Below, in pieces: positions 1-8,734 of a DNA stretch of 64,000 bases (position 1 is its first letter; each line of letters opens with the position of its first letter). The DNA is from Treponema medium (GTDB lineage Bacteria > Spirochaetota > Spirochaetia > Treponematales > Treponemataceae): the NCBI RefSeq assembly GCF_017161265.1, contig NZ_CP031393.1, forward strand, positions 1,302,001 through 1,366,000. The letters run 5' to 3'. The position numbers and the translations under genes were made by a program. The notes below the pieces were generated by a model. It was given only the letters and a program-made list of their open reading frames with translations, was not told the DNA's origin and searched no databases.

Positions 1-38
1 AATAGTGTCAAAAAACAGTAGCTCACACGGTATAAAAG

Positions 39-1313
39 ATGGTAAAATGTTCTTGGGGTGGAACAATGACATTACAAGAATCATTTGAGAACATTAAAGA
101 CGAAAGAATCGAAAGATGCAAGAAACACAATCTCGTCGATATATTAATGCTTGTGTTTGTGGGAGTATTGTGCGGGTATAAAAGTATAGAAGGTATAACT
201 TCGGCAGCCGCAATAAGTCTGCCTCGTTAACCGATGAGTTTGCCTTTCGGTAAACATCACAGATTATAGGTACGCTATCGCGTACTAATTCAGCATCCTC
301 TAAAATGTATATTTTATTCGGCTGCTGAATTTTAAGGAACAAATACAATTTTATGCGACATTAAGCGAACAAACCCTCAAAAAATATCTGAAACTGAAAA
401 ATGGCATCCCCAGCAGCGACACGATTCTGCGCGTACTTGCAAGAATTGATGCAAAGCAGCTTGAAAAAGTATTCATAGAATATGCACGAGAGACATTCGG
501 CAAGCATATTGCACAAAATGAAGTATTGGCGATTGATGGGAAAACCATCCGGCGCTCTGAATATGCACCGACAGGCGAAGATAAAAAACCGCATAAAGCT
601 GCTCATGTTGTTTCGGCTCAGGGCGTACTCTCTGGGTGTGTGTTTTGGGCAGGTGAAAACAGAAGAAAAATCAAATGAAATCACCGCCATTCCTGAACTT
701 CTGGATCTGTTAGACTTAAAAGGGATGATTATTACTATAGATGCGATGGGTTGCCAGAAAAAAATCGTTGAGAAAATAGCAGAAAAGGAAGCGGAGTATG
801 TCATTTCTCTGAAAGGAAATCAGCAATCGATCCATCGGGATGTAAAAGAGTTTTTTGAGCACCCTTGTGATGACGCTTATTGTCAGTATTACAATATTCA
901 GCGTGGAGAATATAGCCTTGAAATTGGACACGGACGAATTGAAAAACGCACCTGTTATCTTTGCGGGAATATTGATTGGCTTTCTTCAAAAAGATGAATG
1001 GAAGAATCTCAATGGCGTTGGAATGCTCGTGTGCGAAAGAACGGTAAAGAAGACTGGGAAGAAATCCGTTGAACAAAGATATTTTTTGACCTCACTGACA
1101 GATGTGCACAAGGCAGCATTTGCGATGAGGGCTCATTGGGGGATAGAAAATAACCTGCATTGGGTTCTCGATGCAATTCTCGATGAGGATTATTGTCTTG
1201 TGCGGAAAGACAATGCGGCAGCAAACTTAAGCGTCTTACGAAAAATTGTCTTGAATATACTCAAACAGGTTGATTTTTCGGATATCGTAAAAGCAAAGAA
1301 AATGCTCCTATAA
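39..1313 (+). pseudogene. ISAs1-family transposase, multiply broken
   Basis: The reading frame is recognisable in pieces. An N-terminal part runs from 39 to about 198 (residues such as KHNLVDILMLVFVGVLCGYK). A second part at 331-655 contains KLKNGIPSSDTILRVL and the DGKTIRRS stretch. A third part runs from about 655 to 985 in another frame, and a C-terminal part (HWGIENNLHWVLDAI) from about 985 to 1313 in a third. The order and motifs are those of the ISAs1/DDE_Tnp_1-associated family. Two frameshifts and an inserted segment of about 130 bases near 200-330 make it inactive. It lies beside a hairpin repeat and upstream of apt. Family assignment is firm; the exact element name is not known. Confidence 0.85.
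200..329. mobile_element. Small hairpin insertion inside the transposase
   Basis: The segment interrupts the transposase frame between the EGI and FYATLSEQT stretches. It has imperfect terminal inverted repeats: TTCGGCAGCCGCAATAA at 200-216, and the complement of TTATTCGGCTGCTGAA at 314-329. It also has an internal perfect hairpin, GTACGC-tatc-GCGTAC, at 270-285. It has no coding capacity. This is consistent with a MITE-like or hairpin-repeat insertion. No clear target-site duplication could be read. Confidence 0.5.
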
Positions 1314-1361
1314 ATTCGACAACCGCAGCCTTTATTAAAAGGCGAGGATTGGCGAATTGCC

Positions 1362-1465
1362 GCACTTTTGCAATGAAATGAAAAAGTGCAATCAATAGAC
1401 GATGTTTGCCAAATGGCAAACTCGGCATTACAATAAGCCGTACCATCTGGGCGGCTTATTGTAAT
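1362..1465. repeat. Modular hairpin element (copy 1)
   Basis: Three consecutive hairpins fill the gap between the transposase wreck and apt. They are GCACTTTT/AAAAGTGC (1362-1389), GTTTGCC/GGCAAAC (1404-1421, flanked by gat and tcg), and a perfect 13-bp stem ATTACAATAAGCC/GGCTTATTGTAAT (1427-1465). The same order of modules, with other stem sequences, recurs at 43.46-43.62 kb. No gene is visible at 1314-1597. Confidence 0.7.
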
Positions 1466-1562
1466 AGCGCTTCTCCATAAGCAGCACCTATGCAACAAAC
1501 GAGAAGATTGCCTCGATAGAGTATTGCTCTCGTTATAATGCGGAATCCCTGTTCTGCTTACC

Positions 1563-1591
1563 TTGACTATTATACCCTGTAAAGTTAAAAT
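1563..1591 (+). promoter_or_regulatory. Sigma-70-type promoter of apt, probably leaderless
   Basis: TTGACT (1563-1568), a 17-base spacer and TAAAAT (1586-1591). The apt ATG begins 7 bases after the -10 box, where transcription would start. No Shine-Dalgarno sequence lies between them. Confidence 0.65.
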
Positions 1592-1597
1592 GTTAAT

Positions 1598-2128
1598 ATG
1601 AAAGATACATTGATAGATAGTGCCGTCCGCAAGATTCCGGATTTTCCTAAGAAGGGAATTTTGTTTTATGATATTACGGGGCTTCTGATAAATCCTGAAG
1701 CGTTTCACTATTGTTTGGATAAGCTTACGGGCTTTTATAAGGATGAAAAAATCGATGCGGTTGCAGCGATCGAATCGCGCGGTTTTATTTTTGCGGCTCC
1801 CTTTGCTGATAGGCTCGGTATTCCGTTGATTCTTATCAGAAAGAAGGGAAAGCTGCCGGGTGAAACCTATTCCTGTTCTTATGACCTCGAATACGGGCAA
1901 GCAACGATCGAAGTGCACACCTCCGATATACAAAAAGGCCAGCGGATATTGCTGCTCGACGACTTGATTGCAACCGGCGGCACGCTGAATGCGGCGCGGA
2001 AAATGTTGAATCAGGGCGGTGCCGAGGTGGTCGGTTTTTGCGGTGTTATCGGATTGCCGTTTTTGCACTATGACAAGATTATCGGTGATTTACCGATTAA
2101 AACACTGATCGAATACGACAGCGAATAG
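1598..2128 (+). CDS. apt: Adenine phosphoribosyltransferase
   Basis: This cytosolic purine-salvage enzyme makes AMP from adenine and PRPP. The 176-residue length is normal for the family. The PRPP-binding loop reads LLLDDLIATGGT near residues 118-129, and AIESRGFIFAAP near residue 57 is a typical Apt stretch. The ATG at 1598 is the first Met; its promoter sits so close that the mRNA may be leaderless. asnS follows 15 bases after the stop, so the two are probably co-transcribed. Assignment is firm. Confidence 0.95.
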   Translation: MKDTLIDSAVRKIPDFPKKGILFYDITGLLINPEAFHYCLDKLTGFYKDEKIDAVAAIESRGFIFAAPFADRLGIPLILIRKKGKLPGETYSCSYDLEYGQATIEVHTSDIQKGQRILLLDDLIATGGTLNAARKMLNQGGAEVVGFCGVIGLPFLHYDKIIGDLPIKTLIEYDSE

Positions 2129-2143
2129 GGATAAGATTTTAAA

Positions 2144-3565
2144 ATGATTACTTTAATTAAAGATATACTGACACAAAAACCGGACGGGCAGGAGGTTGCC
2201 GTCTACGGATGGGTGCGTACCAAACGCGAAACAAAAAACCTCATTTTTATTCAGGTAAACGACGGTTCCTGCTTTGCCTCGATTCAGCTCACCTTTGACC
2301 GAGATAAGGGGATTGATGCGCAAACCGAAGAAAAATTAAGCAGGATTACGACCGGCGCTTCAATTAAAGCGGTCGGTGCATTGATTGAATCTCCCGCATC
2401 GGGACAGGCCGTAGAGGTTGCTGCAAAAACGATTTTTGTGTACGGCGAGGCTTCCGGCGAAACCTATCCGCTGCAAAAAAAACGGCATACGTTTGAGTTT
2501 TTACGCGACATAGCTCACTTACGCGCCCGTACCAATACATTTGGAGCAGTTGCCCGTGTGCGGAATCAAATGGCTTTTGCTGTGCATAACTTCTTTCAAG
2601 AGCACGGTTTTCAATATGTGCATACGCCGCTGATTACCGCCTCCGATTGTGAAGGCGCCGGCGAGATGTTTCAGGTAACCACGCTCAATATGCAGGAGAT
2701 TGTCCGCAAAGCCTTAAAAGATAAAGTTGATCCTGCCACCTTCGCGGTTGATTACAAACAGGATTTCTTTGAGCGGGAGGCCTATCTGACGGTTTCCGGT
2801 CAGCTGGAAATAGAAACGTATGCAACGGCGCTTTCACGGGTCTATACCTTTGGCCCGACCTTCCGCGCGGAAAACTCAAATACGACGCGGCACCTCTCCG
2901 AATTTTGGATGATAGAACCGGAGATGTCGTTTTTCCGGCTTGAGGACAACATGGATTTAGCGGAGAAATTTGTTGTCTATCTCCTTAAATGGGCGTTAAC
3001 TCATTGCAGAGCTGACCTTGAATTTTTTAACGCACAGATTAAACCGGGGCTTATCGAAACGCTGGAACACGTGGTCGAGTCTAAGTTTACCCGCATCACC
3101 TATACCGATGCGGTGAAAGAACTTGAAAAGCACGCTTCCGAGTTTGAGTTTAAACCGTTCTGGGGTTGTGATCTTCAAAGCGAGCACGAAAAATATTTAA
3201 CCGAGCAGGTTTTTAAAGGCCCCGTTATCGTAACGGATTATCCCAAGGAAATAAAAGCCTTCTATATGAAGCAAAACGATGACGGTAAAACGGTACGGGC
3301 GATGGATGTGCTGGTGCCGGGACTCGGCGAGATTATCGGCGGTTCCGAACGGGAAGACAACCTTGCCGCGCTGGAAACCCGTATGACCGATCTCGGCCTT
3401 GATGCCAAAAACTACTGGTGGTATTTGGATTTGCGCCGCTACGGAACCGTACCGCATTCGGGATTTGGGCTTGGATTTGACCGGCTGCTCCTCTATGTTA
3501 CCGGTATGGCGAATATCCGCGATGTTATTCCGTATCCGCGGACACCGAAATCTGCGGAATTTTAA
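2144..3565 (+). CDS. asnS: Asparaginyl-tRNA synthetase
   Basis: This class II synthetase charges tRNA-Asn. It has 473 residues, close to the usual length. An N-terminal OB-fold (residues about 15-110, [20 protein letters not shown]) is followed by the catalytic core. Motif 2 is seen as [20 protein letters not shown], and motif 3 as [15 protein letters not shown] near the C-terminus. The conserved ending IPYPRTP is present. It follows apt closely and precedes recO. Confidence 0.95.
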   Translation: MITLIKDILTQKPDGQEVAVYGWVRTKRETKNLIFIQVNDGSCFASIQLTFDRDKGIDAQTEEKLSRITTGASIKAVGALIESPASGQAVEVAAKTIFVYGEASGETYPLQKKRHTFEFLRDIAHLRARTNTFGAVARVRNQMAFAVHNFFQEHGFQYVHTPLITASDCEGAGEMFQVTTLNMQEIVRKALKDKVDPATFAVDYKQDFFEREAYLTVSGQLEIETYATALSRVYTFGPTFRAENSNTTRHLSEFWMIEPEMSFFRLEDNMDLAEKFVVYLLKWALTHCRADLEFFNAQIKPGLIETLEHVVESKFTRITYTDAVKELEKHASEFEFKPFWGCDLQSEHEKYLTEQVFKGPVIVTDYPKEIKAFYMKQNDDGKTVRAMDVLVPGLGEIIGGSEREDNLAALETRMTDLGLDAKNYWWYLDLRRYGTVPHSGFGLGFDRLLLYVTGMANIRDVIPYPRTPKSAEF

Positions 3566-3688
3566 CCCCGGCAGCGTGTTGTACCGCAACGCAGCGTATT
3601 TATACAGGATGTACCGGTATGCAGCGTACCGGTACATGATGCGTTTGTATGTACCGTACTTACACGCTCCGACCATAAAACCGGCAGT

Positions 3689-4477
3689 ATGAGTAACCGT
3701 TCTTGGAATACCGAGGCGCTTGTGCTGTCGGTTTCTTCTTTTAGCAGCGACCATCGGAACGTGTCGCTCCTTGTGCCGCAGGAGCACGGGTGTACCATTG
3801 TACCGGCAACCCTGTTCGGCGGCGCACGGAGTAAACTGCGGGGGATGGTTTCTACCTATCAGAGCGGGCAGGTCTGGCTCTATTCAAACCCGATAAAAAA
3901 TTCAAACAAAATTACCGATTTTTCAGTGAGCGCCTACCGGATGGAGCTGCGCGAAAGTTTAGCCCGCAGCTGGTGCGCTGCTGTGTGCAGCGAAATCACG
4001 ATAAAGACCTGCGGCACGGTGAACTGGCAGCTGGTAAACGCTTTTTTGGATGGGCTGTGCGTGTCCGACGATGAAGGATGCGAGCGGGGGCTCCTGCGCT
4101 TTTTATGGCGGCTATTGCAGACCGCAGGCGTTGCCCCCGATATATTCCACTGCGGCACGTGCGGCATCGAGATTGCAGCCGACGCTGAAATTCCAGCGAA
4201 CGCTGCGTCATCCCCGGCGGAAACGTGCTGCGCTGTGTATAGTCCCGCAGAGGATGAGTGCTTTTGCAGTTCCTGCCGCCGGTTCGATGCCCATACGTTT
4301 CCGCTTTCAGCAGAGGCTTTCAGGTATCTGTATGCCGTAACGGAAAAAGCTCCCGGCTATTCACGGCACTTGCCGCTCAGCCCCGCCGCCTATGGGGAGC
4401 TCAAGCGGTTCCTCTTCTTCTTAACCGAAAAGATGGCAGGGGCACCGCTCAAAACCTTTCAGATGGGGTATGTGTAA
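3689..4477 (+). CDS. recO: DNA repair protein RecO
   Basis: RecO promotes RecA loading in the RecFOR recombination pathway. The 262-residue protein has an N-terminal OB-fold with NTEALVLSVSSFSSDHRNVS and a helical domain. A zinc-finger-like pair of Cys clusters, CGTCG and CFCSSC, lies around residues 154-195, separated by an Ala/Ser/Pro-rich stretch. No strong Shine-Dalgarno sequence precedes the ATG. The 120 bases before it hold short imperfect repeats of GTACCG and GCAGCGTA of no clear meaning. Confidence 0.85.
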   Translation: MSNRSWNTEALVLSVSSFSSDHRNVSLLVPQEHGCTIVPATLFGGARSKLRGMVSTYQSGQVWLYSNPIKNSNKITDFSVSAYRMELRESLARSWCAAVCSEITIKTCGTVNWQLVNAFLDGLCVSDDEGCERGLLRFLWRLLQTAGVAPDIFHCGTCGIEIAADAEIPANAASSPAETCCAVYSPAEDECFCSSCRRFDAHTFPLSAEAFRYLYAVTEKAPGYSRHLPLSPAAYGELKRFLFFLTEKMAGAPLKTFQMGYV

Positions 4478-4544
4478 TCATAAACACTCGCTTGATTTGC
4501 CGGTGCGCTATGATGTATGATCTATAACACAGAAAACCGCTATC

Positions 4545-4934
4545 TTAGCCCCAGAATTTGTCTTCTGCCGATTGTTGTTCGGCAAAAGTCCATACTTCTT
4601 GTATCTTGCCATTTTCTATTTTGAATAAATCGATACCAGGATCATTTAGCTTATCCGCACCTCTCTCCGCTAGGGAAACAACACTTGCAGCAACAAAACA
4701 CTCGTTACTCGCAGCCCAATTGGTAATAACTTTAAATGTACTGCCGCTCCTTTTTGCAAATTCTCCTAAACGCTCACCCAATGCTTGTTTCCCTATGATC
4801 GTACCTGAAAGCGAACTTTCGCCTCCCATGTGCCATACAACAGTGTCGGCCATTGTTGCAAAAGCTCCCGCAAAATCGCCCTTTTCCAGTGCATCTCGAT
4901 AAGCATCAAAGACCTTCATTACTTCATGTTTCAT
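4545..4934 (-). CDS. SnoaL/NTF2-like small protein
   Basis: A 129-residue protein with the cone-shaped alpha/beta SnoaL-like pattern: an N-terminal helix (VFDAYRDALEKGDFAGAFA), then VVWHMGG, and an ending FKIENGKIQEVWTFAEQQ typical of ester-cyclase/ketosteroid-isomerase-like folds. Its substrate cannot be told. A good GGAGG lies before the ATG. It is divergent from an HxlR-type regulator, which likely controls it; such pairs often respond to reactive or electrophilic compounds, but that is inference here. Confidence 0.75.
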   Translation of the reverse strand: MKHEVMKVFDAYRDALEKGDFAGAFATMADTVVWHMGGESSLSGTIIGKQALGERLGEFAKRSGSTFKVITNWAASNECFVAASVVSLAERGADKLNDPGIDLFKIENGKIQEVWTFAEQQSAEDKFWG

Positions 4935-4984
4935 AACATTCCTCCAGTAAATATTTAGAAGTGGTTCTCACTTCTTTAAGTATC

Positions 4985-5029
4985 ATTATAGTCTTTAGTC
5001 TTGATTTTGTAAGTACGAACATTTATAAT
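4985..5029. promoter_or_regulatory. Divergent promoters between SnoaL-like gene and HxlR regulator
   Basis: Plus strand: TTGATT (5001-5006), 17-base spacer, TATAAT (5024-5029), serving the regulator. Minus strand: TTACAA (5007-5012), 16-base spacer, TATAAT (4985-4990), serving the SnoaL-like gene. The two overlap, so one bound repressor could shut both. GTAC and its neighbours around 5013 are a possible operator core. Confidence 0.5.
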
Positions 5030-5066
5030 ACATAGTATCAAAAATAATACTGATGAAGGATTTTTC

Positions 5067-5411
5067 ATGATGTCGATGTATGATAAGTGTCCCTTCGCTA
5101 CTACTCAAAGAGTATTGCAAGGAAAATGGGCGATTATAATTTTGTATCATCTGAGTACGGGCACAAAAAGGTTTAATGAACTCGAAAGATTAATGCCCAC
5201 AACAACTCGAACTGTTTTAACAAGACAGCTCCGTCAGCTTGAAAAAGATAAACTAATCGACCGCAAAGTCTTTGCCGAAGTTCCGCCTCATGTTGAATAC
5301 TCTTTGAGTAAATTGGGAACTCAGTTTCGAAAAGTATTAGACGAGATTGAGATTTTTGGTTTGAATTATATCGCCGAATTAAATAAAATACAAAAAGGAA
5401 AAAGCGAGTAG
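5067..5411 (+). CDS. HxlR-family winged-helix transcriptional regulator
   Basis: A 114-residue DNA-binding protein. It starts with the conserved Cys stretch DKCPFATTQRVLQGKW, followed by the winged helix (FNELERLMPTTTRTVLTRQL and LEKDKLIDRKVFAEVPPHVEYSL). HxlR proteins often sense oxidants or aldehydes through that N-terminal Cys. GAAGGA lies before the ATG at 5067. Its divergent neighbour is the likely target. Confidence 0.88.
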   Translation: MMSMYDKCPFATTQRVLQGKWAIIILYHLSTGTKRFNELERLMPTTTRTVLTRQLRQLEKDKLIDRKVFAEVPPHVEYSLSKLGTQFRKVLDEIEIFGLNYIAELNKIQKGKSE

Positions 5412-5543
5412 AATTTTTCTCGATATATTATTTTTTATAGTGAAATCTATTTATGGAATCATTTTCAATCTATAGAAGGTTGAAATATCAAATTCCCGCA
5501 GATAGGTCTTTTGATAATTGTTTATAAGTGGCCTTGGTTGTCA

Positions 5544-5697
5544 ACCTGATATTCGCTTAACCTGCATTTGTGGCTTTGCCGTCGCATATAGCGGCGGCAA
5601 GTTGGCGCGAAAGTTGCATAAAAAAGCGGAGCTGCTCAAGGGGCGAGGCGCCATAAGCAATTTCCATAGCAATGTCAGGTTAAAGCGGGTGTTAGGT
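5544..5697 (-). repeat. attC-like site, distal end of cassette array
   Basis: On the minus strand the outer box ACCTAAC (R'') begins directly at the stop of the upstream cassette gene. Inner boxes CGCTTTAACCTG and CAGGTTAAGCG pair near the ends, and the middle (5570-5660) is a long imperfect palindrome. The far R' box reads ATCAGGT instead of GTTRRRY, so it looks decayed. At about 154 bp it is long for an attC. No gene is seen between 5412 and 5696. Confidence 0.65.
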
Positions 5698-6281
5698 TAT
5701 CTGTTTTTTAATTCTGGATAATTTGATATATCACTTTGCAAGAACAAGTAAGGTATTAATACTAATATTATATAGGTTATAACAAAAGAAATACAATAAA
5801 ATAGAATGCTAATTTTACCCCAGATTATATTTAGTTTATTAATGTGTATTATTTTATTAGTTAATAATAAGCTCCATGAAAATGTCACAATAAAAGAAAA
5901 TAATAATGTTATTTTCGATGTTGAAATATTTGCACCTGATACTGGGTTACAATAGTTATTGTTACTCGCTTTATTTACCATACAAAAATACACACGATTC
6001 ATCGGAGGCATCTTTTCCTCATATAATTGAATTAATTGTATGAAATTGGTAATCCAGTAGTAATATCCTTTACATGACCAATACCAGAATATAGACACAA
6101 GTAATCCGATAGATAGAATTATTATTTTTTCGAAATTTAATTCTGTTTTTTCCACAATGCTGTAGTATCCAACAAAAATCGCCCCAACTGCAACATAAAA
6201 AAAAGTCATCCATTTATTGAAATTATCATAATGAAAATTTCTCGCTTTGATTAATAAATGATATTGTTTTTCATTGTCCAT
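5697..6281 (-). CDS. Integron cassette gene: small multi-pass membrane protein, RipA-like
   Basis: The protein has 194 residues with about four hydrophobic spans (near residues 25-42, 52-70, 124-142 and 155-180). The start MDNEKQYHLLIKARNFHYDN followed by FNKWMTFFYVAVGAIFVGYY resembles the RipA-like octameric membrane protein family, recalled from memory and not searched. GAGGAG precedes the ATG. It is AT-rich against the surrounding genome and is enclosed by attC-like sites, so it is a captured cassette. Its function is unknown. Confidence 0.7.
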   Translation of the reverse strand: MDNEKQYHLLIKARNFHYDNFNKWMTFFYVAVGAIFVGYYSIVEKTELNFEKIIILSIGLLVSIFWYWSCKGYYYWITNFIQLIQLYEEKMPPMNRVYFCMVNKASNNNYCNPVSGANISTSKITLLFSFIVTFSWSLLLTNKIIHINKLNIIWGKISILFYCISFVITYIILVLIPYLFLQSDISNYPELKNR

Positions 6282-6399
6282 ATTTTTACTCCTCTCGATA
6301 TAATAACAATATTTACAAACTAATACTTATAATTTTAATTACATCAATATGCATATTATCTGAATAAATATTTTCTCTTGCCCGCTTTTAGGCGGGAGA

Positions 6400-6466
6400 A
6401 TTTAACATTGTTTTAAACCGCATTTGCGGCTCCGTCTGCAATGTCAGGTTGAAGCGGGTGTTAGAC
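6400..6466 (-). repeat. attC recombination site
   Basis: On the minus strand R'' is GTCTAAC (6466-6460) and R' is GTTAAAT (6406-6400), both matching the RYYYAAC/GTTRRRY rule. Between them, inner L boxes flank a stem around GCAAATGCGG. It lies just after the stop of the 341-residue cassette gene. A small CCCGC/GCGGG hairpin follows at 6381-6395. Confidence 0.8.
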
Positions 6467-6473
6467 CGAATTT

Positions 6474-7499
6474 CTACATATAGAAATCAAACTCTCCAAA
6501 CTTTTCGACAAACTCAATTATTGTATTTATTATTTCAATGTCTTTATATTTTCTAAGGAAACATACTTCCGTTTTATCATAGTAGATTAAGATCATAGAA
6601 GCAAAATATCTAATCATTTCGGTATGCTTGGTATTACTAATTATACTTTTCAATATATCTGATTTATTTTTTATACAACTTATTATTGCTTCAATAGATT
6701 CACCAAGACTACCTCTTATTATTCCAGTATCTTCATCAATAAGTGATAACAACTTAACTGTCATTTCTTCATCAAATTCTGAAATTTGTAATTTTGCGTA
6801 TTCAGAAGTTGTAGGTAAGATCTTTTCTCCAACATAAAAAATATCACCATGCCATGGAATATGTGCAATATAATAGATTAGTTGATCAGAAATGAACTCT
6901 ATAGATTTATTCTTTAAATAATCAATAAAGTTGTCCCAAGTTTCTTTATTATTTATATAATTCCTAAATAACGAGCACATTCCAATAAAATGTTCATCAA
7001 CATAATTTGATTGAAAAAAGCTTATACTATCAGTGGCTGTTAGTTTTGGTGTTTTTCCAATCATTAACGGGAAAAATAAGTCCTGATAATTTTCTTCTAA
7101 TAATGTATTACTTCTATTAATACTAAATGCAATATTTTTATGAGTAGGATTTAATTTTAGATATTCCTTGATATTAATCCAATAAGCCTCTTTTTTTTCA
7201 ACATTATATACTAAACCATAAACAGGCAATGAGTACTTAGACCAGTACTCGTAATGATTTTCAACAGGTATGTTTGCGGTTCTATTTTTTTTATTTATAT
7301 AAGAAGATCCAGACTTAATTTGAAAGGCAATGCTAATATTTATTGGTTCTTCATCTTTGAAAAACTCAATAATACAGTCAATTCCAAAATCATTTTCTTG
7401 TTCAATTTTATGAAAAATTGAGCCATTATCTTCAACTATTCCTTTTAAGAAATTAATACCCTTTTTTGCTGTAATTGAAGTTTTTTTTAATTTTGGCAT
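6474..7499 (-). CDS. Integron cassette gene: DUF4365-like nuclease-fold protein
   Basis: A 341-residue protein. The N-terminal 140 residues look like a DUF4365/PD-(D/E)XK-type fold: an early helix, then NDFGIDCIIEF (Asp), and IAFQIKSGSSYI (Gln-x-Lys with Ser/Gly), followed by PVYGLVYNVEKKEAYWINI. The rest has no family I recognise. Such domains occur in restriction- and defence-like proteins, but activity here is not shown. It is AT-rich, has GGAG before the ATG, and is bounded by attC sites on both sides. Confidence 0.7.
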   Translation of the reverse strand: MPKLKKTSITAKKGINFLKGIVEDNGSIFHKIEQENDFGIDCIIEFFKDEEPINISIAFQIKSGSSYINKKNRTANIPVENHYEYWSKYSLPVYGLVYNVEKKEAYWINIKEYLKLNPTHKNIAFSINRSNTLLEENYQDLFFPLMIGKTPKLTATDSISFFQSNYVDEHFIGMCSLFRNYINNKETWDNFIDYLKNKSIEFISDQLIYYIAHIPWHGDIFYVGEKILPTTSEYAKLQISEFDEEMTVKLLSLIDEDTGIIRGSLGESIEAIISCIKNKSDILKSIISNTKHTEMIRYFASMILIYYDKTEVCFLRKYKDIEIINTIIEFVEKFGEFDFYM

Positions 7500-7523
7500 T
7501 ATTTTCTCCTGTCAAAGGCGCCG

Positions 7524-7582
7524 GTCTAACATCCACTTAATCTGGATTGCATAGCAATGTCAGGTTGAAGCGGGTATTAGAC
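7524..7582 (-). repeat. attC recombination site
   Basis: 59 bp. On the minus strand R'' is GTCTAAT (7582-7576), one base off consensus, and R' is GTTAGAC (7530-7524). The inner part CCCGCTTCAACCTGACATT pairs imperfectly with AATCCAGATTAAGTGGAT. It is the shortest and cleanest palindrome of the three sites. Confidence 0.82.
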
Positions 7583-7630
7583 GTTTTTTTTTGTTATGAA
7601 AAACTATAGTTATTCATAACACTTTTTAGA

Positions 7631-8413
7631 TTATCGAATTTTTCCATATTTCAATAATCTTTCGACATCCTTTCTTATTTTTTCATAGTCACAATTATCA
7701 TATTCGTTCTTTTTAAATACTAAATGGGGAACCTCGTCTTGTCCCGGTGATATTCTGTATAAACTTATCATTGCATAATCATCCATTAAAATAACAGCCA
7801 TAGTTGTATATAAATTTTGTGTGTAAATTTCTAATTTATGATACCTATTTATAGACTCTTTCTTCAGTTCCTTAATAAAATCATTAATTTTATTTATGTA
7901 ATAATCTCCTTCATGATCATTTTTCCTTGTTAACACAGAAATTGAGTCCGCCGCATCGGGGTCCAATAAAATAAATCTTGTCGTTTTATAACTTTGATTA
8001 AATCTTTTTCTGAATAATTCAACATTATTAGCAAAAAATCTTTTACCGTCATTCATTACTACTGTAACGGTTTCGCTTTCGATAAAATTCTCTTCATAAG
8101 TATCGTTTTTTAGTGGAAACCCTGATTCAAAACCTTCTAATCCTTTTTTTTCAAGTCTATCCAAAAAAGGAAGATTTTTCTCAAGCAAAGTCCGTAATGT
8201 TTCCTCAAAATGATTTCTTTCAAAAATACTTATTATAATTGTGAACAAAGCAGCCGTAATTATAGAATAAGCAATTGATTTGCATATCTCAATAGCAATT
8301 GGATCCTGTATATAATTATAGGTAATATATAATAAGATCGCACTTACAATAATTAATATCAAAGCAAAAACAATTGTATTTAGTTTATAAGATTTTTTTA
8401 CCTTCATCTTCAT
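7631..8413 (-). CDS. Integron cassette gene: two-TM protein with cytosolic domain
   Basis: A 260-residue protein with two adjoining hydrophobic spans (residues about 13-31 and 42-62), then a soluble domain containing VTVVMNDGKRFFANN and TRFILLDPDAAD. This layout, two N-terminal helices and a cytosolic domain, resembles membrane-anchored effector or sensor proteins. I do not recognise the domain with confidence; a DUF5919/PLD-like relation is a guess. It is AT-rich, has AGGAG before the ATG, and is the first cassette after the integrase remnant. Confidence 0.65.
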   Translation of the reverse strand: MKMKVKKSYKLNTIVFALILIIVSAILLYITYNYIQDPIAIEICKSIAYSIITAALFTIIISIFERNHFEETLRTLLEKNLPFLDRLEKKGLEGFESGFPLKNDTYEENFIESETVTVVMNDGKRFFANNVELFRKRFNQSYKTTRFILLDPDAADSISVLTRKNDHEGDYYINKINDFIKELKKESINRYHKLEIYTQNLYTTMAVILMDDYAMISLYRISPGQDEVPHLVFKKNEYDNCDYEKIRKDVERLLKYGKIR

Positions 8414-8566
8414 TTATCTCCTTATTATTTTCGCGGTAACGGACAAAATAACTATCGTTTTTTGTCTTTACTAGAATTTTATTTTTTCTCAGTATGAACA
8501 AAATTTTTCTTTCTCTTCTAGGCGCCGAAGGCGTCCGCCGCTCCGTTGAACGGGCGCGCAGCATCC

Positions 8567-8573
8567 GTTCAAC
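8567..8573 (-). other. Candidate attI core (GTTGAAC)
   Basis: The GTTRRRY-type heptamer lies about 20 bases downstream of the array-facing promoter and ahead of the first cassette gene. It is also one arm of a 9-bp hairpin (GTTGAACGG/CCGTTCAAC, 8545-8573). The role is inferred only from position and consensus. Confidence 0.35.
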
Positions 8574-8592
8574 ACCCTTTCGACCTTTCCTC

Positions 8593-8621
8593 ATAATATC
8601 ATAAAAACTACGCATTTTCAA
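8593..8621 (-). promoter_or_regulatory. Cassette-array promoter (Pc-like)
   Basis: On the minus strand: TTGAAA (8621-8616), 17-base spacer, TATTAT (8598-8593). It points from the integrase remnant into the cassette array, the place expected for a cassette promoter in an integron with integrase and cassettes on the same strand. Confidence 0.55.
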
Positions 8622-8734
8622 TCTAAACTGACACCTCTCCAAGCAGCTTCATCTTTCTTCCATAATATCAATCGGAACAAATTATCAACAACCAGATTAG
8701 GCCTATCTTCACTAAACAAGCTAAAACAAATCAC

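Noticed and set aside
3580-3680. Short repeats with GTACCG and GCAGCGTA before recO
   Set aside because: They are imperfect and irregular, so they look like local slippage rather than a functional site.
5518-5721. Plus-strand ORF of 67 codons
   Set aside because: It lies wholly across the long attC-like palindrome and has no ribosome site or recognisable product.
8545-8573. GTTGAAC...GTTCAAC considered as another attC
   Set aside because: The order of the two boxes is the reverse of RYYYAAC...GTTRRRY and the spacing is only 15 bases. Kept only as an attI-core candidate.
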